From positions 2,976,001 to 3,040,000 of the forward strand of contig CM065310.1 in assembly GCA_033032175.1 (NCBI GenBank): a stretch of 64,000 nt of DNA. The letters are read 5' to 3'. Every line of letters starts with the position of its first letter. The first letter of the stretch is position 1. The notes below the pieces were generated by a model that was given only the letters and a program-made list of their open reading frames with translations, did not search any database and was not told the DNA's origin. Shown piece after piece: positions 1-12,075 of this stretch. The DNA is from Saturnia japonica (lineage: Eukaryota; Arthropoda; Insecta; Lepidoptera; Saturniidae). The position numbers and the translations under genes are program-made.

Positions 1-350
1 ATTATGTTTTGCTTTCCAAGTTAATATATGAGTACAGAAATCAGTGAAATAAAACTAGGCATATTCAAACGAATAAGCTATAAGTGAAAACATTCAAGTC
101 CTGTATAATGTGAATTAGGTACCTATTTTTTAATATAATATTTTTTTATATACATACATAATGTAAAGATAAAAAAATGAATGTAGTGTGCTGATAATGT
201 CTAATCGGTGTCTGCGATGCGTCTGCGACTTGCCTACAACCTTGGACCACAGGTCTATCTTGAGACGTAGTTTCTTTTTTTAATTCAATAGGAAACCCGA
301 TTTTAGTGTATTTAGATGGCATAATTATTTTTAAATGATATCGACGGTGC

Positions 351-545
351 ATATCTATATATTAATACGTGAAGCAAAAGCTTTCGGTACCATTTTAAGC
401 GTATTGCGTGCACGGAAGACTGTGAGATTTGGTATGGTTAAAGTTTATATGGAAAAGATGTGCAGAAAGCTAAAATTTATCTATAATTCTGTTACTAATA
501 TATTAAATAACATAAATGAATACTGCGAATCCTAAACCAACTAGT
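351..545 (+). repeat. Dispersed repeat family C, copy 1 (Helitron-like 5' end?)
   Basis: The stretch starting CTATATATTAATACGTGAAG recurs at about 31578-31760 with the same order of blocks (GCGTATTGCG, GGAAGACTG, AAAGTTTATA, TGCAGAAAGC, CTGTTACTAATATATTAA). I recall this head sequence as common in lepidopteran genomes and suspect the 5' end of a Helitron-like element, but no 3' end was identified. A 66-codon reading frame inside is an artefact of the repeat. The flanks at 1-350 and 546-1060 show nothing I recognise. Confidence 0.5.
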
Positions 546-1064
546 GCCATTGAACATAGACCCCCCAAAATATTGACATTGTCACTCAACGAAAAGTAAC
601 AGCAATTAATGTAGATAATACTCATTGTTTATGAATACTGCAAATGTCAAACAGAAAATAGTCTATGATCAAAAAGTCGCGGATCGAATTTCGACCTTAG
701 AACGATCGCTAGTAGGTACAATATAATTATGTTAACATTAATTACGAACAAAATAAAGATGTGCTTGGCTAAATAAAAATGAATATTTCCAGTCGATACT
801 ATTTGAGAATAGTAAATATATGACCCAAACGAAGCGGATCTGACTTACGGGTCACACGAACAAATATAGATAACAAACCGGTTCTTTGAAATTATTCCCT
901 AATAAATTAAAATTCGACGTTAATCACGCAGTGGTTTTCAAATTTATTCACTGTTGGCAACGGAATGTGTAAAGGCTCTCCTATATACTATACTGGCGGT
1001 TATGCTGACGGAATAATGTGAAGGAGCCTTTATAGTATGATGTCTTACATTTTGAAAATAATTA

Positions 1065-1265
1065 ATTAATTGGCTTAGTGGTAGGATATTTTCACATTGC
1101 CCGCTAAGGTAGCTACCACCTTTAAGTTCGAAATCTATCACCAAGCACTTTTAAGTATATTCCGGCCGTTGCACTTGAAAGCCAGTCCTTTCACTGAGTT
1201 GAGCGTGTTGTTATCTTGGGCCACGTTGTCACTTATCATCAGACGAGATCAGTTTCAACTGCCAA
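1065..1265 (+). repeat. tRNA-derived SINE, degenerate copy
   Basis: A box-A-like TGGCTTAGTGG lies at 1071-1081 and a box-B-like AAGTTCGAAATC at 1123-1134, the spacing of an RNA polymerase III promoter in a SINE head. The tail (GCACTTGAAAGCCAGTC, then CTTGGGCCACGTTGTC and ATCATCAGACGAGAT) matches the SINE at 51050-51440, so both belong to one family. The short reading frame here is a by-product. Confidence 0.55.
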
Positions 1266-1339
1266 ATGATACAAACTAAAAAAAAAATATATTATTATTA
1301 TTCCTGTATATTGTAAGAAGATAGTACACATTAATCTTC

Positions 1340-1973
1340 TATTCAATTAATAAAATTGAAGTGTCTGTTTGTAATGTCAAAATAACAGTTTTTTTACTGA
1401 ATGCGTATGAAAATGTATACGATACATAACATACCATCACGCCTGTATTCCCTGTATGGTTAGGCAGAGGTGTACTAATGTACACCCACAGTTCGCCGAG
1501 TATGTTTTTTTTAGGTCCTATGTAATAGGGGCCGAAGTGTATGTATATGATACCTACAACGAAAACCCATTCTTTTAACTTTTGTCTGTCTGTTTGGTCT
1601 AGGTAATCTCCGAAACGATTAGTCCGATTTTGACAGGACTTTCATTGATAGATAGCAGACGTTATAAGCAGTAACTGAGGCTACTTTTATTTTAGAAAAA
1701 GAATTAGGGATCCGCGAAAATAAAAAAGGCGCTGAAATGGCTTACACTGAGTAAACCATTTAAGAGATATATCAAATTAATATACAACATACTCGCAGAT
1801 ATTAAAAATACCTACAAAAATGTCAGCGAGAGAATATGTCTATGTTCTAAGGAACACACACAATAAGCATTTTTGTCTTTAAAATAACCGGGAGCAGGGG
1901 AACGAGATTTGCAGGTGTATCCGATCGATGGCATTCTGTAATCCACGTGAACGAAGCCGCGCTCACAGCTAGT
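1340..1973 (+). mobile_element. Helitron-like non-autonomous element A, copy 1
   Basis: It starts at CAATTAATAAAATTGAAGTG and ends ...CACAGCTAGT. The same sequence recurs seven more times (3362-3738 minus, 5018-5416 minus, 27401-27731 plus, 27863-28379 minus, 33164-33672 plus, 45541-45735 minus, 47345-47797 plus). Ends in CTAGT, absence of long TIRs and AT-rich insertion sites suggest a Helitron-type element; this class is inferred, the repeat family itself is seen directly. This copy is interrupted by a SINE at about 1431-1545. The flank 1974-2795 shows nothing I recognise. Confidence 0.55.
1431..1545 (-). repeat. SINE 3' part nested in Helitron-like copy
   Basis: The block with CCATCACGCCTGTAT, GGCAGAGGTGTACTAATG and TTTAGGTCCTATGTAATAGG is the reverse complement of the tail of the SINE at 3019-3303. 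It interrupts element A between GTATACGATACA and GTATATGATACC, so the SINE inserted after element A had landed. Confidence 0.55.
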
Positions 1974-2795
1974 CTAAAAATATAAATGTGATAATTCAGT
2001 AATTATTCTAAATATGTTTCATCATACGATGATATTATGATATGTTCTCAGGGTCTGTCACGCATCCCAAGAAAAGATGAATTGCCGCGAACAATGTCGT
2101 AAGCTGCAGAAAAAATACTGTCCCTAAAGTAAATGGTATGGACTGTACGGTACAGCCAGCCTAGTCTTATTTAATCAATGTAGAGCGAGAATATCTTTCA
2201 GCGCTTTTAGAAGAATAAATGCTTAAAAAATTGTTTAACCATATCGAATATTGTCGTATAAACGGCTACAATTATCATTTTCATTCGAGGCAGCTCTATG
2301 CCTTTCAAAAGGCGTAATAAAAATTATATTCTCCTTTGCTACCTGAGATCTAGGTAGTACACCGCTTAGTACAGTCTCGAAAATACCTTATGATGGGAAC
2401 GCGCTATTAGAGATGATATTATCTACTTTGATACACGTGATTTACAGAGTTGCCTAAAAAAATTTTTTATATTCTTTATCATTATTTATACAATTTAATG
2501 CGTTAATCATTATTTTTATCAAAATGAAAGTGATAACTAAACCCCTTTCTGAATTATCAATGAACTGTAAGCTATTATCACTTGCGAAGGTTCGAGAAAT
2601 CTTTTCCATGATTTTACTTTTTACAATAGACATACAGCAATATATTTTATAATTAAACTGACGGTGCCCCACGGTTCCGCCCGTATTTATTAAATCGTTT
2701 GTAACACATTCTCACTTCCCGTACTTGCATACAGCCTATCATATCGCTTGACGTTTATGGTTACTGCTTCGCTCCTTTGGGTTGTAGCGTGAAGT

Positions 2796-2945
2796 TATAT
2801 AGTTTATAACCTTCCTCAATAAATATGTAGGCAATCTGGTCGGTAGCTCCAGAGATGTTCGCGTTCAAACAAACGCACAAACAAATAATCTCTTGAGCTT
2901 AAAATATACTAACCACCCGCCCCAGCTTCGCACGGGTACTATTTA
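2796..2945 (-). repeat. Dispersed repeat family D, copy 1
   Basis: Shares AATCTGGTCGGTAGCTCCAGAGAT and the (CAAA)-rich follow-on with 54945-55050, and ends in CGCACGGGTACTATTT, a typical terminus of lepidopteran CTAG/GGGTA-type repeats. No coding capacity. Confidence 0.4.
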
Positions 2946-3018
2946 CAAAGTGGTGTATTTTATGTTTAAAACGCCTGATTCAGAGTTTATCGCTTTAATA
3001 TTGATAGTTCATAACTTT

Positions 3019-3303
3019 ATAACGGCCTCATTAGCCTATTAGACCTAAACGCGACTGCTTTGCTTGATGTCCTAGGTTCGATTCTCAGGTCGAGCAAAGT
3101 GCTATTGCGTTTTTCTATGAAATTCTCAGTAGCAGCTTGGAGTGCCAAAGCCAAAGCTTTGCACCCGATTAATGTCAATAGCCCTGCCCCCTATTACATG
3201 GAACCTAAAATCATACTTGTTGAACTGTAAGTATACATTAGTACACCTCTGCCTAACCCTTCGGGGATACAGGCGTAATGGTAAGTTATGTTATGTTAAA
3301 AAT
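3019..3303 (+). repeat. tRNA-derived SINE (family S2)
   Basis: The head reads AACGGCCTCATTAGCCTA (box A region) followed by TAGGTTCGATTCTCAG (box B at about 3071-3086). The tail contains CCCCTATTACATGGAACCTAAAA and ACACCTCTGCCTAACCCTTC. Reverse-oriented copies occur at 1431-1545 and 45946-46170. The short frame at 3142-3333 is not a gene. Confidence 0.65.
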
Positions 3304-3361
3304 AAATATCAAATAATCTACCAATCACGCTAGTCGCAACATAAAACTTTTCAAGGTGTCC

Positions 3362-3738
3362 CTGAGTAGCCAGGGATCTTGCAAAACGGTAAATGCTATA
3401 TCTCTTATGGTTTACTCAGCATAAGCCATTTATGCGCCCAAATTGATTCACCATGACCAGTTTATTTTTTATTTGTACGGAACCCTAATTATTTTTCTGA
3501 AATAAAAATAGCTTAAGTTACTCCCTATATCATCAACTATCTATCAGTGAAAGTCCCGTCAAAATCGGTCTAACCGTTTCGGAGATTACCCGGAACAAAC
3601 GGACGGAAAGACATACAAAACATTGAAAAATTGGCTTTTTGTTATGGTTATCGTATATACTTTATTATGCAGTTAGTGTAAAACTGTTATTTGGACATTA
3701 CAAACAGACACTTCAATTTTATTAATTGTATAGATAGA
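3362..3738 (-). mobile_element. Helitron-like element A, copy 2 (3' truncated)
   Basis: Reverse-oriented copy running from CTCTTATGGTTTACTCAGC to CAATTTTATTAATTGTATAG. It lacks the CTAGT end seen in copies 1, 4, 5 and 8. Confidence 0.55.
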
Positions 3739-3837
3739 TGGTATAGATTAATCAACTTATTATTAAATTTAAATTAAAAATGAATTTCTGTGACATTTAC
3801 TTATTCAATGAAAAAGTATACATTTTTGAATTTTCTT

Positions 3838-4000
3838 TTTTTACGTAACGTGAAGAGATATTTATGTAGACCGGTATGACAGCAGCGACCGTCGATGGAT
3901 TTAGATCTCTCGGTGGTCACCGTTGTGTTTGTATTGGGCTATGCGTACCATCATAGACAGTAACGTCAATGTGCCGAGCTATTTTAAAAAACAACATGCT
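3838..4000. repeat. Dispersed repeat family E, copy 1
   Basis: AAGAGATATTTATG, CGGTGGTC..CCGTTGTGTTT and ATGCCGAGC-type blocks in the same order recur at 11926-12075. Two copies in this window; class unknown. Confidence 0.5.
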
Positions 4001-4126
4001 AAGCAATTAAAGAGATAATATGGCTCTTAAATTTAGATTTTTGGAATAGGTATAGTGCTTGACGATTGATTATCAAATTAAGTACCTATGTAGTTTGTCA
4101 GACAAACACTGGATTCTTGCTTTGTA

Positions 4127-4666
4127 CCATTTCCATTTCTTTATTTTCTCGATGACAGCTCCTGTGAAAACTTGAACAAGCATCTTTTTTACATTATGTA
4201 TGCATTATTTTATAAAAATATGACGTTTACACACGTACAAGGTTATACCAGAATCGGAGAAACTGTTAGGGATGGAGCTATATCGATAAACGTAACACGA
4301 TAACAGAACCAACATTTTTTCACAAAATATAAGAAACTAAACTACTGCCGGATACTTTTGTACAAATTTATTAACTAATATTATATTTCATTACAAGATG
4401 TTACACGTATTAATTCTTGATTGATAATGCCAACTTCTTCAAAAATTTCGAAGCTGTTGTAAAATAAGTAGGTATACGTAGGTACTCAACAATGAAACGA
4501 AATAATTATAACGACAGGTAATCTAGATTTATTTATTTTAATCAAAACCTGATTAATCGTCACAGTCGTAAATATGTATATGCGATCGATATCATTACTT
4601 ATTTGGTCACAACACTACAACTATCAAATTAGAACTGTCATCGAGAAAATAAAGAAACGGAAATAG
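4127..4666. mobile_element. MITE with 32-bp terminal inverted repeats and TA target duplication
   Basis: The left end 4127-4158 and the right end 4635-4666 are reverse complements over 32 bp with two mismatches; the inner part reads TTTCTTTATTTTCTCGATGA. TA flanks both ends (4125-4126 and 4667-4668), as Tc1/mariner-superfamily transposases leave. The 540-bp body has no reading frame, so it depends on a transposase from elsewhere. Both ends are seen directly; the superfamily is inferred from the TA. Confidence 0.8.
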
Positions 4667-4682
4667 TATATTTTTCTTTCAA

Positions 4683-4765
4683 CGAAAATTCTGACTCGTT
4701 TTGGGATTCGAACCGTTCATGCGAAGTCGCGGCCGAACAATTTACCACAGAACCAACATCACTCC
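4683..4765 (-). repeat. tRNA-like SINE head or tRNA relic
   Basis: On the minus strand, GGTTCGAATCC (4704-4714 complement) is a consensus B box, preceded by a TGGTTCTGTGGTAAATTG segment at A-box distance. It does not fold as a full tRNA with a matching acceptor stem, so I read it as a SINE head or dead tRNA. It sits just outside the 4127-4666 MITE. Confidence 0.4.
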
Positions 4766-5017
4766 AAAACATATAATATATATGATTTATTCGAGTAGAC
4801 AAATAAGTTAAACTCATCTAAAAGCGCTCATATCTGCATATTTATCGCTTGCTAACAAACATAATTATAATTATAGATAATAAGTTCGTAGGGCATTCGT
4901 ATGTGATTAACTTGTGAATAGTCACAGTCACATGCATCGTGAAAAGCCCGACATAGTGCCTGGTTTCGGTATGTATTGAACGTTTATGAGGTCAGCCAGT
5001 TGAATAAATAAAGCAAT

Positions 5018-5416
5018 GCTTTGCTGCGCTCCCGGTTATTTTAAAGATAAAAAATGCTTATTGAGGTGATCCTTAGAAGATAGACATAAGTTCTTGCTGA
5101 CTTTTTTGTAGGTTTACTCAGCGTATGCCATTTAAACGTCGCAATTGATTCACCATGACAATTTCTTCAGCGCGGAACCTTACTTCTTTTTTTAAATAAA
5201 AAATAAAAATTACTACTTATAATATTAGCTATCTGCCAGTGAAAGTCCCGTGAAAATGGGCCCAACCGTTTCGGAGATTACCCAGAACAAACAGACAAAC
5301 ATTTAATAATGGATTTTTTTTGTTTTAGGTATCGTATATACTTTCATATTTATTTAGTTAAAAGCTGCTATTTAGACATTATAAACAGACACTTCAATTT
5401 TATTAATTGTATAGAT
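5018..5416 (-). mobile_element. Helitron-like element A, copy 3
   Basis: Reverse-oriented, from GCGCTCCCGGTTATTTTAAAG to CAATTTTATTAATTGTATAG. The 3' terminus is lost. Sequence between this and about 6180 (5417-6180) contains only AT-rich non-coding DNA to my reading. Confidence 0.55.
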
Positions 5417-6189
5417 GATATTATAAAGTTAAAAGCTAGAAGGATCCCTAGTTTACATGAATAGATTATTAAATATTATATCATCTATCTAAATAAAATA
5501 TAAAACTGCTTATGAGGTTTTTATAAACCTAGGTATATGTTAACAAAACGTGATGAAGAATCTTTCAGAGAGAGTAGAACTATATTATCAGATGTCCAAA
5601 ATACATTTTTGCAAATAAATAATATCAGGTAAGCTCAAGTTCTACCCAAAACGGAAAAACAAAACAAGTGGTCTACGAGACAAAAACTTTGAGGTCCTAT
5701 AATTGTTATAATTATTGCAGAGTGATGCACAATCATAACTTTTTAATTGTCCGTACGAAGCACAAAGTTTTCTCGTGTACTGCATGCAATACAGATTGTG
5801 AAAACCTATTCAAAAACAATTTATTGATTATTATTAGAAAGTTTATATCTATGTTATAAATATACAGAACTTAACTCATGTATTACATAAACTTATAAAA
5901 GCGAAAAAAAAATTACGAAAACTATATTTTAATTAGAGGTACAAAAAAAATTTGAGAAGCTATTAAATAGTGCAAGTGTTGGGTATGTATGTGCGCACAA
6001 GGATGAATCAAATCAGTATTGTAAAGGAATTTTAAGTTTTTTTTTTATTTGTTACAGTTTTTTCCTTTCTTCGTGATGTTTAGATGCCATTTTTATAAAA
6101 AGGCGGAAAAGTCTTGTCCTCTGTTTTTCTTCTTTTTGTTTTTCTTTCCAGTGTCATGTTTTTTAAGCCTCCGCAGTCTTTTGTAATCT

Positions 6190-6340
6190 AAAAAGTGAGT
6201 TCAAATAAAATAGTGGGAGTTTTTGTGGTAACTCAAAATGCATGTTTCAGGTTTATATGTATAATCCACTTCACGTATGCACAATAGCCATCCATAATAA
6301 ATATATCACGCAAAACGCCACCAATAGTACATAACACAGT
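6190..6340 (-). repeat. Dispersed repeat family F, copy 1
   Basis: Its reverse complement (GGCGTTTTGCGTGATATA, GTGAAGTGGATTATA, CACAAAAACTCCC) is shared with 22436-22640 and, in part, 49400-49525, both on the plus strand. Class unknown; a dispersed lepidopteran-type repeat. Confidence 0.5.
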
Positions 6341-6344
6341 GTCA

Positions 6345-6520
6345 ACAAGACAATGTTTAGCAAAAAAAGAGAACTAACTTCAATGATTTTGAGAAATTTT
6401 CTGGTGTATCTTCGATTTTCAAGGTCCAGTGCCAATGAAATTAAAATGAAACCATTCTCATTTCCAACAAAAAAAAAGAATCATCTAAATCGGTTATGGG
6501 TAATCAATAACTTCTTTAAT
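6345..6520 (+). repeat. Dispersed repeat family G, copy 1
   Basis: AACTTCAATGATTTTGAG, GGTGTATCTT, AAGGTCCA.TGCCAATGAAA and ATCATCTAAATC occur in the same order at 24066-24230, and a diverged copy lies at 39980-40235. The 66-codon frame here follows the repeat and is not a gene. 6560-7495 has no recognised gene; a GC-richer patch at 6820-6910 may be another old repeat. Confidence 0.45.
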
Positions 6521-7499
6521 AAGTCTGTTAAAAAACCTAGGTTAATGAATTAAATTAAAAACACAGCATGTCACTTCAAAATCCCGCCAAAAACAAATGA
6601 AACGAAATCAATTCCATAGACATTCGAATAAAATTATACTTTTTCTGCCATCATTAAATGTAGGTAAGTAAGGAGTTTTTATATGAAGCATGAGTTAGAA
6701 ACTAACAAAAATGATATTAAATATTGTGATAGATAAACAATAAGAGAAATATTGAGAAACATTGGTCAATTTATAAATGATCTGTCTAGACAGGACAATT
6801 AAACATAATTACAAGAGTGAGACTTTGAACGGTGCACGGCAGTACACGCAGCCGCCTGATGGTCTACGCCCGGTGGCCTGGTCACAGGGGCTTGTTGATA
6901 AGCCAACTACGTGACTGATATAGCGTATTCTTACAGAAAATTTATTATTTTATTTTATAACATTACCTTCTGCAGTCTGCCGTGTTAAGAAGAAATGCGA
7001 GCGGCGCAGCGTTTAGTCCTTACAAGATGAACGTACGGGCTGGGGGCAGCTGAAGTGGTTTTCTTTAATTGTATTATTTACTATTTGAAATGTACAGAAT
7101 AGCGTAATTTGATATGTGGCATAGATTAAGCCCTATATTAATTTTAAAATTACTTGTAAAACACCGAAAACTATATGAAACACAAATATTTGATGAAAAG
7201 ACTTGTGTGCCGCCTGTTGTACTTTGATGGTATTGTGACAGAAATTTTTACTCAAGTATATATTTAATGAAATACATATATAACATATCCTTTTATATGA
7301 AATTGGGATTATGTTGAACTGGTCACTTTGATCTCTAATATCTGGCTTTTGGTTAGGAATTCCAAATTCAAATTTATTACAAATGTAAGCTTGTATATGT
7401 GCGTAGCGAATTTAGTAATTCATTTGTTTTCGCACTATTTGATTTTTCTTTGACATCGTTCTTTTTGTAAAATGAAAAACTTAATATATCCCATTATTT

Positions 7500-8405
7500 A
7501 CGAATATGAGTTTCACTTCCACCGAGGCATCAGCACTGTAAAAGAAAGCACGGTACGTTACTGGACTCAACGTTTTCATTCTGGAAATTTTGACCTACGA
7601 AACGGACCCCGTGGATGGCCGGAGACCCTAGTTTATAGTGAATAATTAAAGGTGACCGTGGAAGTGTATCCATCGCAAACCACGTCAAAGCTAGCGGCAG
7701 GCTTCAGTATGAGTGATAAAATAATTTTAATTCACTTGAAACGAATTCGAAAAGTGAAAAAGCTTGAGAAATGGGTACCGCATGAATTGACTGAAGCTCA
7801 ACAATAAACAGGCATTGAGTTCTGCATTACATTACTCAACCGTCACAATAATTAGGGAATTTTGAATCTTATTGTTATTTGTAACGAAAAATGTATCCTT
7901 TACGACAATTAGAAACGCTCATAACAGTGGCTGAATCCAGGACAACCGGCCAAATCCCGTCCCTAGCGAAACTTGACTCAGAAAAAGTTACCGGTAACTA
8001 TTTGGTGGACCAGTGCTGGTGTCATATACTACAGCTTCCTTGAATCTGTTCAGACGATAACAAAATATCCGTATTGTGGACAACTGCAAACCATAATGGA
8101 AAAGCTAGCCGTTTTACAACTGAGACTGGTCAATATCACTGATGCTTTAGGACAACGCTAGACCCCATACTTCACGACAGACGGTCACGAAATTAGAGGA
8201 ACTGCGGTTGGAATATCTTCGACACCCACCATAAACCCCGGACCTTGTTCCAACAGATTACCACTATTTCGGAATTTGGACAATTTCTTGCAAAGAAAAA
8301 AATCAATTCCGATGAGAATGTCTAAGCCGTCGTCAAAGATATTGATTCACGCTCCTGCAATTTTTTCAGCAATGGATTCAATGAAGTACCTGTAAAATGG
8401 CGAAA
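7500..8405 (+). pseudogene. Decayed mariner transposase relic
   Basis: Translating all three frames gives scattered but ordered pieces of a mariner (SETMAR-like) transposase: VRYWTQRFHSGNFDLRN (N-terminal DNA-binding domain), KLEKWVPHELTEAQQ (linker), LNRHNN, KKLPVTIWWTSAGVIYYSFL and FRNLDNFLQRKK near the end. In-frame stops and frameshifts separate them, and the region around the second catalytic Asp is scrambled. The family usually has about 345 residues in one intronless frame. It is a dead copy; TIRs were not identified. A separate mariner relic lies at 46181-47313. Confidence 0.75.
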
Positions 8406-8693
8406 GTGCACTGTTAATAATTGTACATACTTCGATAAATGAAATGTATATTTTATTATAATAATATTTTTTTCGTTTTACTTTTTCCATATAAAACTTT
8501 AATTTCAAATGTAAGGACCTAATATTTTATAGGGAGTAGCATGATATAGCTAAAAAATCGTGGTGCTTAGAGCGAGACAACTTCGAGACGAGTTGAAGAT
8601 ACAGGGCGCTATCTCACCGGGAAGTAGACGAGACAATTTATTATTGGCTATCATACTCGTACTATCAGTTGTGAATTGATTCACGCCCAACGT

Positions 8694-8720
8694 ATTATAT
8701 ATACAGACTCTCGTCGAACC
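8694..8720 (+). promoter_or_regulatory. Possible TATA-type promoter of an unidentified transcript or LTR
   Basis: TATTATATATACAGACTCTC is a TATA-like core, followed by a GC-richer stretch (8720-8790) unlike the surrounding DNA. No gene follows: the first ATG (8796) gives only a two-codon frame. It may be an old LTR or 5' untranslated region. Low confidence. Confidence 0.2.
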
Positions 8721-8847
8721 TTATCTGCTTTCAAGTGAAGAGAGATAGTTGGTAGCCGCGAAAAGCAGTTTATAGTGCTTTTAAAAGCAACAAAAATGGT
8801 ATAATTAGAAGAATATTAATGAGGGAACAGTATTTTTTATTCTTTAG

Positions 8848-8995
8848 ATTTATGTTATGTGACGATGTGGCCCAAGATAATACGCTAAGTCTAGTAGGAG
8901 TATGTACTTGCTCACATGTGCAGTTGCTCGAACACACCTTTATGTGCTTGGCGACACTTTCATCTTAAAGTGGTAGCTAGCCAGGCGGATATTAG
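8848..8995 (+). repeat. Dispersed repeat family H, copy 1
   Basis: GTGACGATGT..CCCAAG, GAACACACCT.TA..TG.TTGGCGACA and GTGG.AGCTAG.CAGGC recur in order at 53530-53720; a partial relative lies at 26640-26890. Followed by a (GAAA)n microsatellite at 9031-9049. Confidence 0.45.
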
Positions 8996-9409
8996 AAACA
9001 AGTTGACCGTCACGTGACGCCCGATAGATGTGAAAGAAAGAAAGAAAGAAAAATCGAGCACTAATCAGGTTTACCCTCGCCTATAGATGTTTCACATCAA
9101 AATGTCCTATCACCATGCTATAGTTTCGTCACGGTGTTTTCCTTTACTGAAAACTCAGGCTCATTCGGCGTTGTGCCCGTACACGTTAACACTAAATCAT
9201 CTTTGAATTTATCTACACTTTATTTTACAGGCTTCGTGGCGCAGTGATAGTAATCACAGTTATAATTAAAGAAACTTCTATGGAACTTGGCACCCGTTAG
9301 ATCTCCGCTCTTTTATGAGTGACAACGACTACCCCGAACGTCGTATCTACCGAACTTGTCCCCTTTTTAACGTTTATCTTTTTGTTGGGATATCATTTTT
9401 ATCCGACTG

Positions 9410-9690
9410 TGAAAAAGTGTGTGTAGTATGTTTTTTTAGCGTATGTATGTTATGTATGTATGGATGTATGTATGTATGTCTATTTCTTTGGCGCGCTCTA
9501 TATCCTAAACAGTTTGATGAATTTTAGTATACGAGGTATCGTTAGATTCGTTTTAACTGTGGTAATTACATAGGCTATACACATAATGTACAACGTCTAC
9601 GAATCAATTATAAAGCAAAAATATTAAAATGAATTTTTATAGCCAAGTGTTTTTGTTGCAGTCGTGTTTTTTGTTTCCTTTTTATAATTT
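9410..9690 (+). repeat. Dispersed repeat family I with (GTAT)n microsatellite, copy 1
   Basis: Shares a GTATGTATGTATGT run followed by TTTGGC.TGCTCT.TA.CCT and a TTTTATTGCAGTC...TTTTGTTTCCTTTTTA end with 25668-25910. The microsatellite is internal to the repeat. 9700-11925 has no gene I can support. Confidence 0.5.
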
Positions 9691-11925
9691 AGCTTGATGA
9701 ATGATTGTAAGTACGACTGACACCATTTTCTTGAATCACTGTTAAGAACAAGCTTGATCAAGTCACATTTCAAATTAAAAAAAAAACGTTTGGAAGCTGT
9801 TATACACAGTAAATACACTAACACGTTAATACACGCGTTAAACTTATAATACGCGTTTGCGTCGGTGTTAACAATGGCGCTAATTAATCAAAATAATATA
9901 ACACTTTCACGATAGTATCGCAATCTTAATTTCACTCGATTATTCCTTCCCTTTATCATCCATAAAGTTCTTCTAAATGACACATATCTTCTGTGCACAG
10001 CATGCTATAAAAAAATTACGTATGTGAACTTGAAAAATATATAGGTAGTTATTAGTTTATTTTTAAATAGACAAAATTATTAATTAATAAACGTTTGATC
10101 ACAATTTTACCCATAGTTAAGCGGCGAAGTTGTCGAAGAGGTCAATCCTAAAAAAAATGTATGACAACGGCTCCTAGTGAGAAATTTTCAATTATATGGT
10201 CGTAGCGCGTAGCTAATGGTCGCGAAGGGCGCGAAGTGTGTATATTTTGCTCTACAAACACTTTCTTACTTATAAGCCAATTTAAAAAATGACAGTATTA
10301 GCCCATTTATTGTATTTTTTTTTTAATATAATGACACACATTACCTATTATAAACTACAGATAAATGCATATAAATTTCAGCTGTTGTAGTAATTTCAAA
10401 GTGCATAAAGTTGGTAAATTATAATTCAAATCGATGGGAATTAGATTCTTACAAGACCTCGTCACAGGTAGTTATACAAGCATTATAAATTATGTTTAGT
10501 CTAACATATACGTACCTAATATTAAAGATAGATCTAAAAATACTCTTGTTTGAATTTTTCATAATTAATCACGCATAAACGGCTGGACTATCTAATTATT
10601 ATTTTAATAATGATGACTAGCTATGTCGCGGAGTATAATTATGTTTATATTTATCCAGCGAAGTGGACAAGCTACAAGTAATATCAAATAAATTAAGTAA
10701 ATCATAGTTAAGCAAAGAAAATCTAGAATCTAGTTTGCATGCGTTCATACTTAACGCTATTACGTAACTCATATGTTTATATAAAACTAATATTAATGTC
10801 AACTGTCAATAGATCAAATCAATATGACGCACATCAATGAATTTCCGCTATTTAGAAAACAATTACCACGGTGATTTAAATATGATAAATATAAATAAAC
10901 AAGTATATCTGGTTATAATTTAACTATAAAGTTTGATTTACTAATGCCTAAATAATTTGCGATTTCCATAAATAAAGTACCCTACATACACAAATTATGT
11001 ACTTACAAATTATAGTTTTTTTTTTTTTTTCAAAATAACGTGCGAATCTCCGTCGTCTATATACTGAACATTGTTCTAGCAACCCTACCTAGTGTTTATT
11101 TAACATGTTAACCTATGGATATACTCGTATTATAATATAAATGTAGCTTCTGCACTTGAAGAGATAGCTCGCTATCTCGCGTCCGGGTCAATCGTGGCAC
11201 TCGTTCCAGAGGTCACACTTTTCTTAGCACATCTTGCTGAGAATCACTCGCCAACAATATTATGTAGGTACAATGAATAATTAATATTTTTTACCCTAGC
11301 AATCATTAGAATATTATATATTATTACCTACAACCTATTATTATATGTGCAGTATACAGTTAAGAGATGTATTTATTATAGCACATTTGTTGCTTATTCT
11401 TATGAAGTTACGATTATTTAGTTTAATTAATTAAAATTCTTCTTGTGTTAATTGGTCCGTGAGGTTGTACACGCCTACAGGCTCTGTCAGATTATCAGCG
11501 CTGCAGTGCTTGGGCTTGTAGGCCTGCAGGATTATCCTGAGACAGGGACCTATTCGACCCCATGCAACACTTCATTTATTGTGTCAATTTGTTTGTTTTG
11601 TTTTATATTTAAAAATGTTTGTGTGTTATGTGGTGTTATTGTCGAATATATGCTTTTTCTTTCTTTATTTTACGTTACACCAAAAATATTTTTAAAATAT
11701 AAGTACTTACTAACTGTATGAATTATTATTTGTATTTTATGAAACATTAATTTACTATAAAACACCTTTTTATTTATGAGACGAGATGTCCGCAGTTTTA
11801 CGGTAACCTCGCATCATTGAACGAACTAAAAAGTTCTCTGTCTTATCTTTGCTTTACCGTGAAACTATTTCTCGGCCAATTTATTCCCTCCTTCTTGCGA
11901 CATTCGGATCTTCAAACATAACGTA

Positions 11926-12075
11926 AAGAGATATTTATGCCAGCCGGAGTGACAGCGACGACTGTCGATCAATTCTCGATCCCTCGGTGGTCGCCGTTGT
12001 GTTTAGATTATACAATATACTGTGCTTACATCAGAGACATTACAGTAAATATGCCGAGCCACTATTAAAAAAAAA
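11926..12075. repeat. Dispersed repeat family E, copy 2
   Basis: Second copy of the 3838-4000 repeat, with CCCTCGGTGGTCGCCGTTGT conserved. 12080-12837 is AT-rich and likely includes the 3' untranslated region of the minus-strand gene that follows. Confidence 0.5.

Noticed and set aside
9315..9527. 70-codon frame with Cys/Met-rich end
   Set aside because: It is produced by the GTAT microsatellite inside dispersed repeat family I, whose other copy has no such frame.
11452..11721. 89-codon frame starting with VREVVHAYRL
   Set aside because: Composition turns to low-complexity hydrophobic (Phe/Cys/Leu) in AT-rich DNA, no acceptor or donor fits, and no homologous domain is visible.
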